Assembly: GCA_030673005.1 (NCBI GenBank) | Contig: DAOVFI010000005.1 | Location: 1 to 25,453 of the forward strand | Direction: 5' to 3' | Length of the DNA stretch: 25,453 bases | Source of the DNA: Planctomycetales bacterium | Lineage (GTDB): Bacteria; Planctomycetota; Phycisphaerae; SM23-33 | Shown: in pieces, positions 24,202 through 25,453 of the stretch | How the letters are laid out: each line of letters begins with the position of its first letter | Position numbering within the stretch: position 1 is the stretch's first letter | Position numbers and translations under genes: made by a program | Notes under the pieces: model-generated | Databases searched by the model: none | What the model saw: the letters and a program-made list of their open reading frames with translations, nothing else | What the model was told of the DNA's origin: nothing

Positions 24202-25453
24202 TCATCCCCTTTCGGGCTGGATATCTTTCTTGGCGAAGAACGAATACATTATCGGGACGAGTATAAGCCCCACTACGGTGGACATCAGCAGCCCGCCCAG
24301 GACTGTGATACCGAACGGTCGCCAGAGTTCCGCCCCCTCGCCGCGAGAGACCGCCAGCGGGATCATTCCAAACAGGCATGTAAGTGTCGTCATTAGAATC
24401 GGGCGAAGTCGATGCGTCCCGGCCTGCACCAGCGCCTCATGCAGCGCCAGGCCCCGGGAGCGAAGAATGTCAGCATAGTCCATCAACACAATGGCATTAT
24501 TGACGACCACGCCGACCAGGAGTATCAGTGCCATGAAAGACATCATGTTTAACGCTGTTCCAGTCAATAGGAGGGCAACGATAACACCAGTGAATGTGAA
24601 TGGAATGGCGAAAATCACCGCCAATGGCGTACGCAAAGACTCAAACTGCGAGACGATTACCATCATGACCAGGATTATTCCAATAACAAGCAGTGCGTAC
24701 AGGTCACGGAATGCTTTTGTCTGTTCCTTTGCCTCGCCGCCGAATTCCACTGTTACTCCCGGCGGGATTTGCAACTCGCGGACCTTTTTTTCGATGTCAT
24801 CTCTGACTTTACCTAGCGATCGACCATGTACATCTGCTCCGACAATAATGATTCGTTCACGATTCTTGCGATCGATTTGCACAGGACCTGAAACAGGCTC
24901 GATGCGCGCAATATTCCTCAGATTGACGGCGCCCACGCCCCTTTTCATAGACGGGATATCCGTGTCGCCGATGTTTTCGAGCGTACTACGGCTTCGTTCG
25001 TTTAAACGAACGAAAACATCAAAGTCATCTCCGGCATCGCGATACTTGGTCGCCGCGAAGCCGTAATAGTTACTCCGAACAGCATGCGCAACTGCGGTGA
25101 CATCGACGCCGAGACTCGCTGCTTTTTGTCGGTCCACCTTCACGTGAACTTCCTGGCGGTACTTTTTTCGGCTGATTCCGATGTCCACGGTGCCATCGGT
25201 GCGTTGGAAGATCGCACGGACTCGTTCGGCCAAATTATCCGTAACCTCCATGTCGTGGCCGATAATTTCCACCTCTATTTGCTTGATCCCACCCATCAGC
25301 ATTTGCTTTATCGGCGTCTGTGCCGTAACCGTGAGTTTTTGAGCACCGGGCATCTTCTTCATCCTGGCTCTGAGTGCAGTTGCGATCTCGCTGGCGGACC
25401 GTTGACGGTCTGCCTTTTTAACAAGTTTCGCCCCGGCTTCGGTTTGATTAGAA
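24202..25453 (-). CDS. RND efflux permease (AcrB/HAE1 family), C-terminal part (runs off window)
   Basis: The reading frame is open to the window edge, so about 416 residues of a protein usually over 1000 long are visible. The segment begins in the C-terminal periplasmic porter domain: VTAVAHAVRSNYYGFAATKY, GAVNLRNIARIEPVSGPVQI and VRELQIPPGVTVEFGGEAKEQ. Transmembrane helices follow, including LYALLVIGIILVMMVIVSQF, the FAIPFTFTGVIVALLLTG segment, LILLVGVVVNNAIVLMDY and GMIPLAVSRGEGAELWRPFG. VNNAIVL replaces the paired Asp motif found in the N-terminal half, as is normal for this half. It probably exports drugs or metabolites by proton antiport. TGA lies 4 nt before the PG0541-like start. Confidence 0.93.
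   Translation of the reverse strand, partial: SNQTEAGAKLVKKADRQRSASEIATALRARMKKMPGAQKLTVTAQTPIKQMLMGGIKQIEVEIIGHDMEVTDNLAERVRAIFQRTDGTVDIGISRKKYRQEVHVKVDRQKAASLGVDVTAVAHAVRSNYYGFAATKYRDAGDDFDVFVRLNERSRSTLENIGDTDIPSMKRGVGAVNLRNIARIEPVSGPVQIDRKNRERIIIVGADVHGRSLGKVRDDIEKKVRELQIPPGVTVEFGGEAKEQTKAFRDLYALLVIGIILVMMVIVSQFESLRTPLAVIFAIPFTFTGVIVALLLTGTALNMMSFMALILLVGVVVNNAIVLMDYADILRSRGLALHEALVQAGTHRLRPILMTTLTCLFGMIPLAVSRGEGAELWRPFGITVLGGLLMSTVVGLILVPIMYSFFAKKDIQPERG

Overview
The window looks like chromosomal DNA from a planctomycete, most likely of the Phycisphaerae type. The grounds are high-GC coding sequence, a PEP-CTERM sorted repeat protein with paired dockerin-like EF-hands, a TIGR03790-type protein, a fused AroD-AroE enzyme, and large lysine/arginine-rich secreted proteins. 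The lineage call is inference; no marker gene in the window settles it.

Layout. Positions 1-10503 are all on the minus strand. Read in the direction of transcription this block holds a TIGR03790-like secreted protein, a Gld-type ABC exporter (ATPase, ABC-2 permease, very long GldG-like subunit), a secreted beta-propeller/Ig-like protein and the first 192 codons of an NAD-type isocitrate dehydrogenase. A divergent control region at 10504-10661 carries a 10-bp perfect inverted repeat. From 10662 to 22787 everything is on the plus strand: an S55 (SpoIVB-like) protease, a five-repeat DUF4340 protein, a small secreted basic protein, fused aroD-aroE, a PLD-like protein, a 1037-residue T5SS/PEP-CTERM-repeat protein, the RNase P RNA gene and a tRNA-Pro(CGG). 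The tRNA terminator is followed directly by what appears to be the 5' part of a group IIC intron. From 23160 to the end the strand is minus again: a PlsC-type acyltransferase of less GC-rich composition, a PG0541/PII-like small protein and the C-terminal half of an RND efflux permease.

How the genes work together. Most of the window concerns the cell envelope. GldA/GldF/GldG-like proteins and DUF4340 proteins commonly occur together as one ABC system; here DUF4340 sits apart on the other strand behind the S55 protease. TIGR03790 proteins are, as I recall the family description, confined to genomes with exosortase, which agrees with the PEP-CTERM protein 8 kb away. The PG0541-like gene is 4 nt from the RND gene and is probably its regulator.

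The least ordinary feature is a set of short palindromic repeat families scattered between and inside genes. One 99-bp copy lies in frame within the shikimate dehydrogenase half of aroDE. Other repeats appear to supply the last codons and stop codons of three genes. I found no CRISPR array, complete transposon or prophage. All calls are from reading the sequence; no database search was run.
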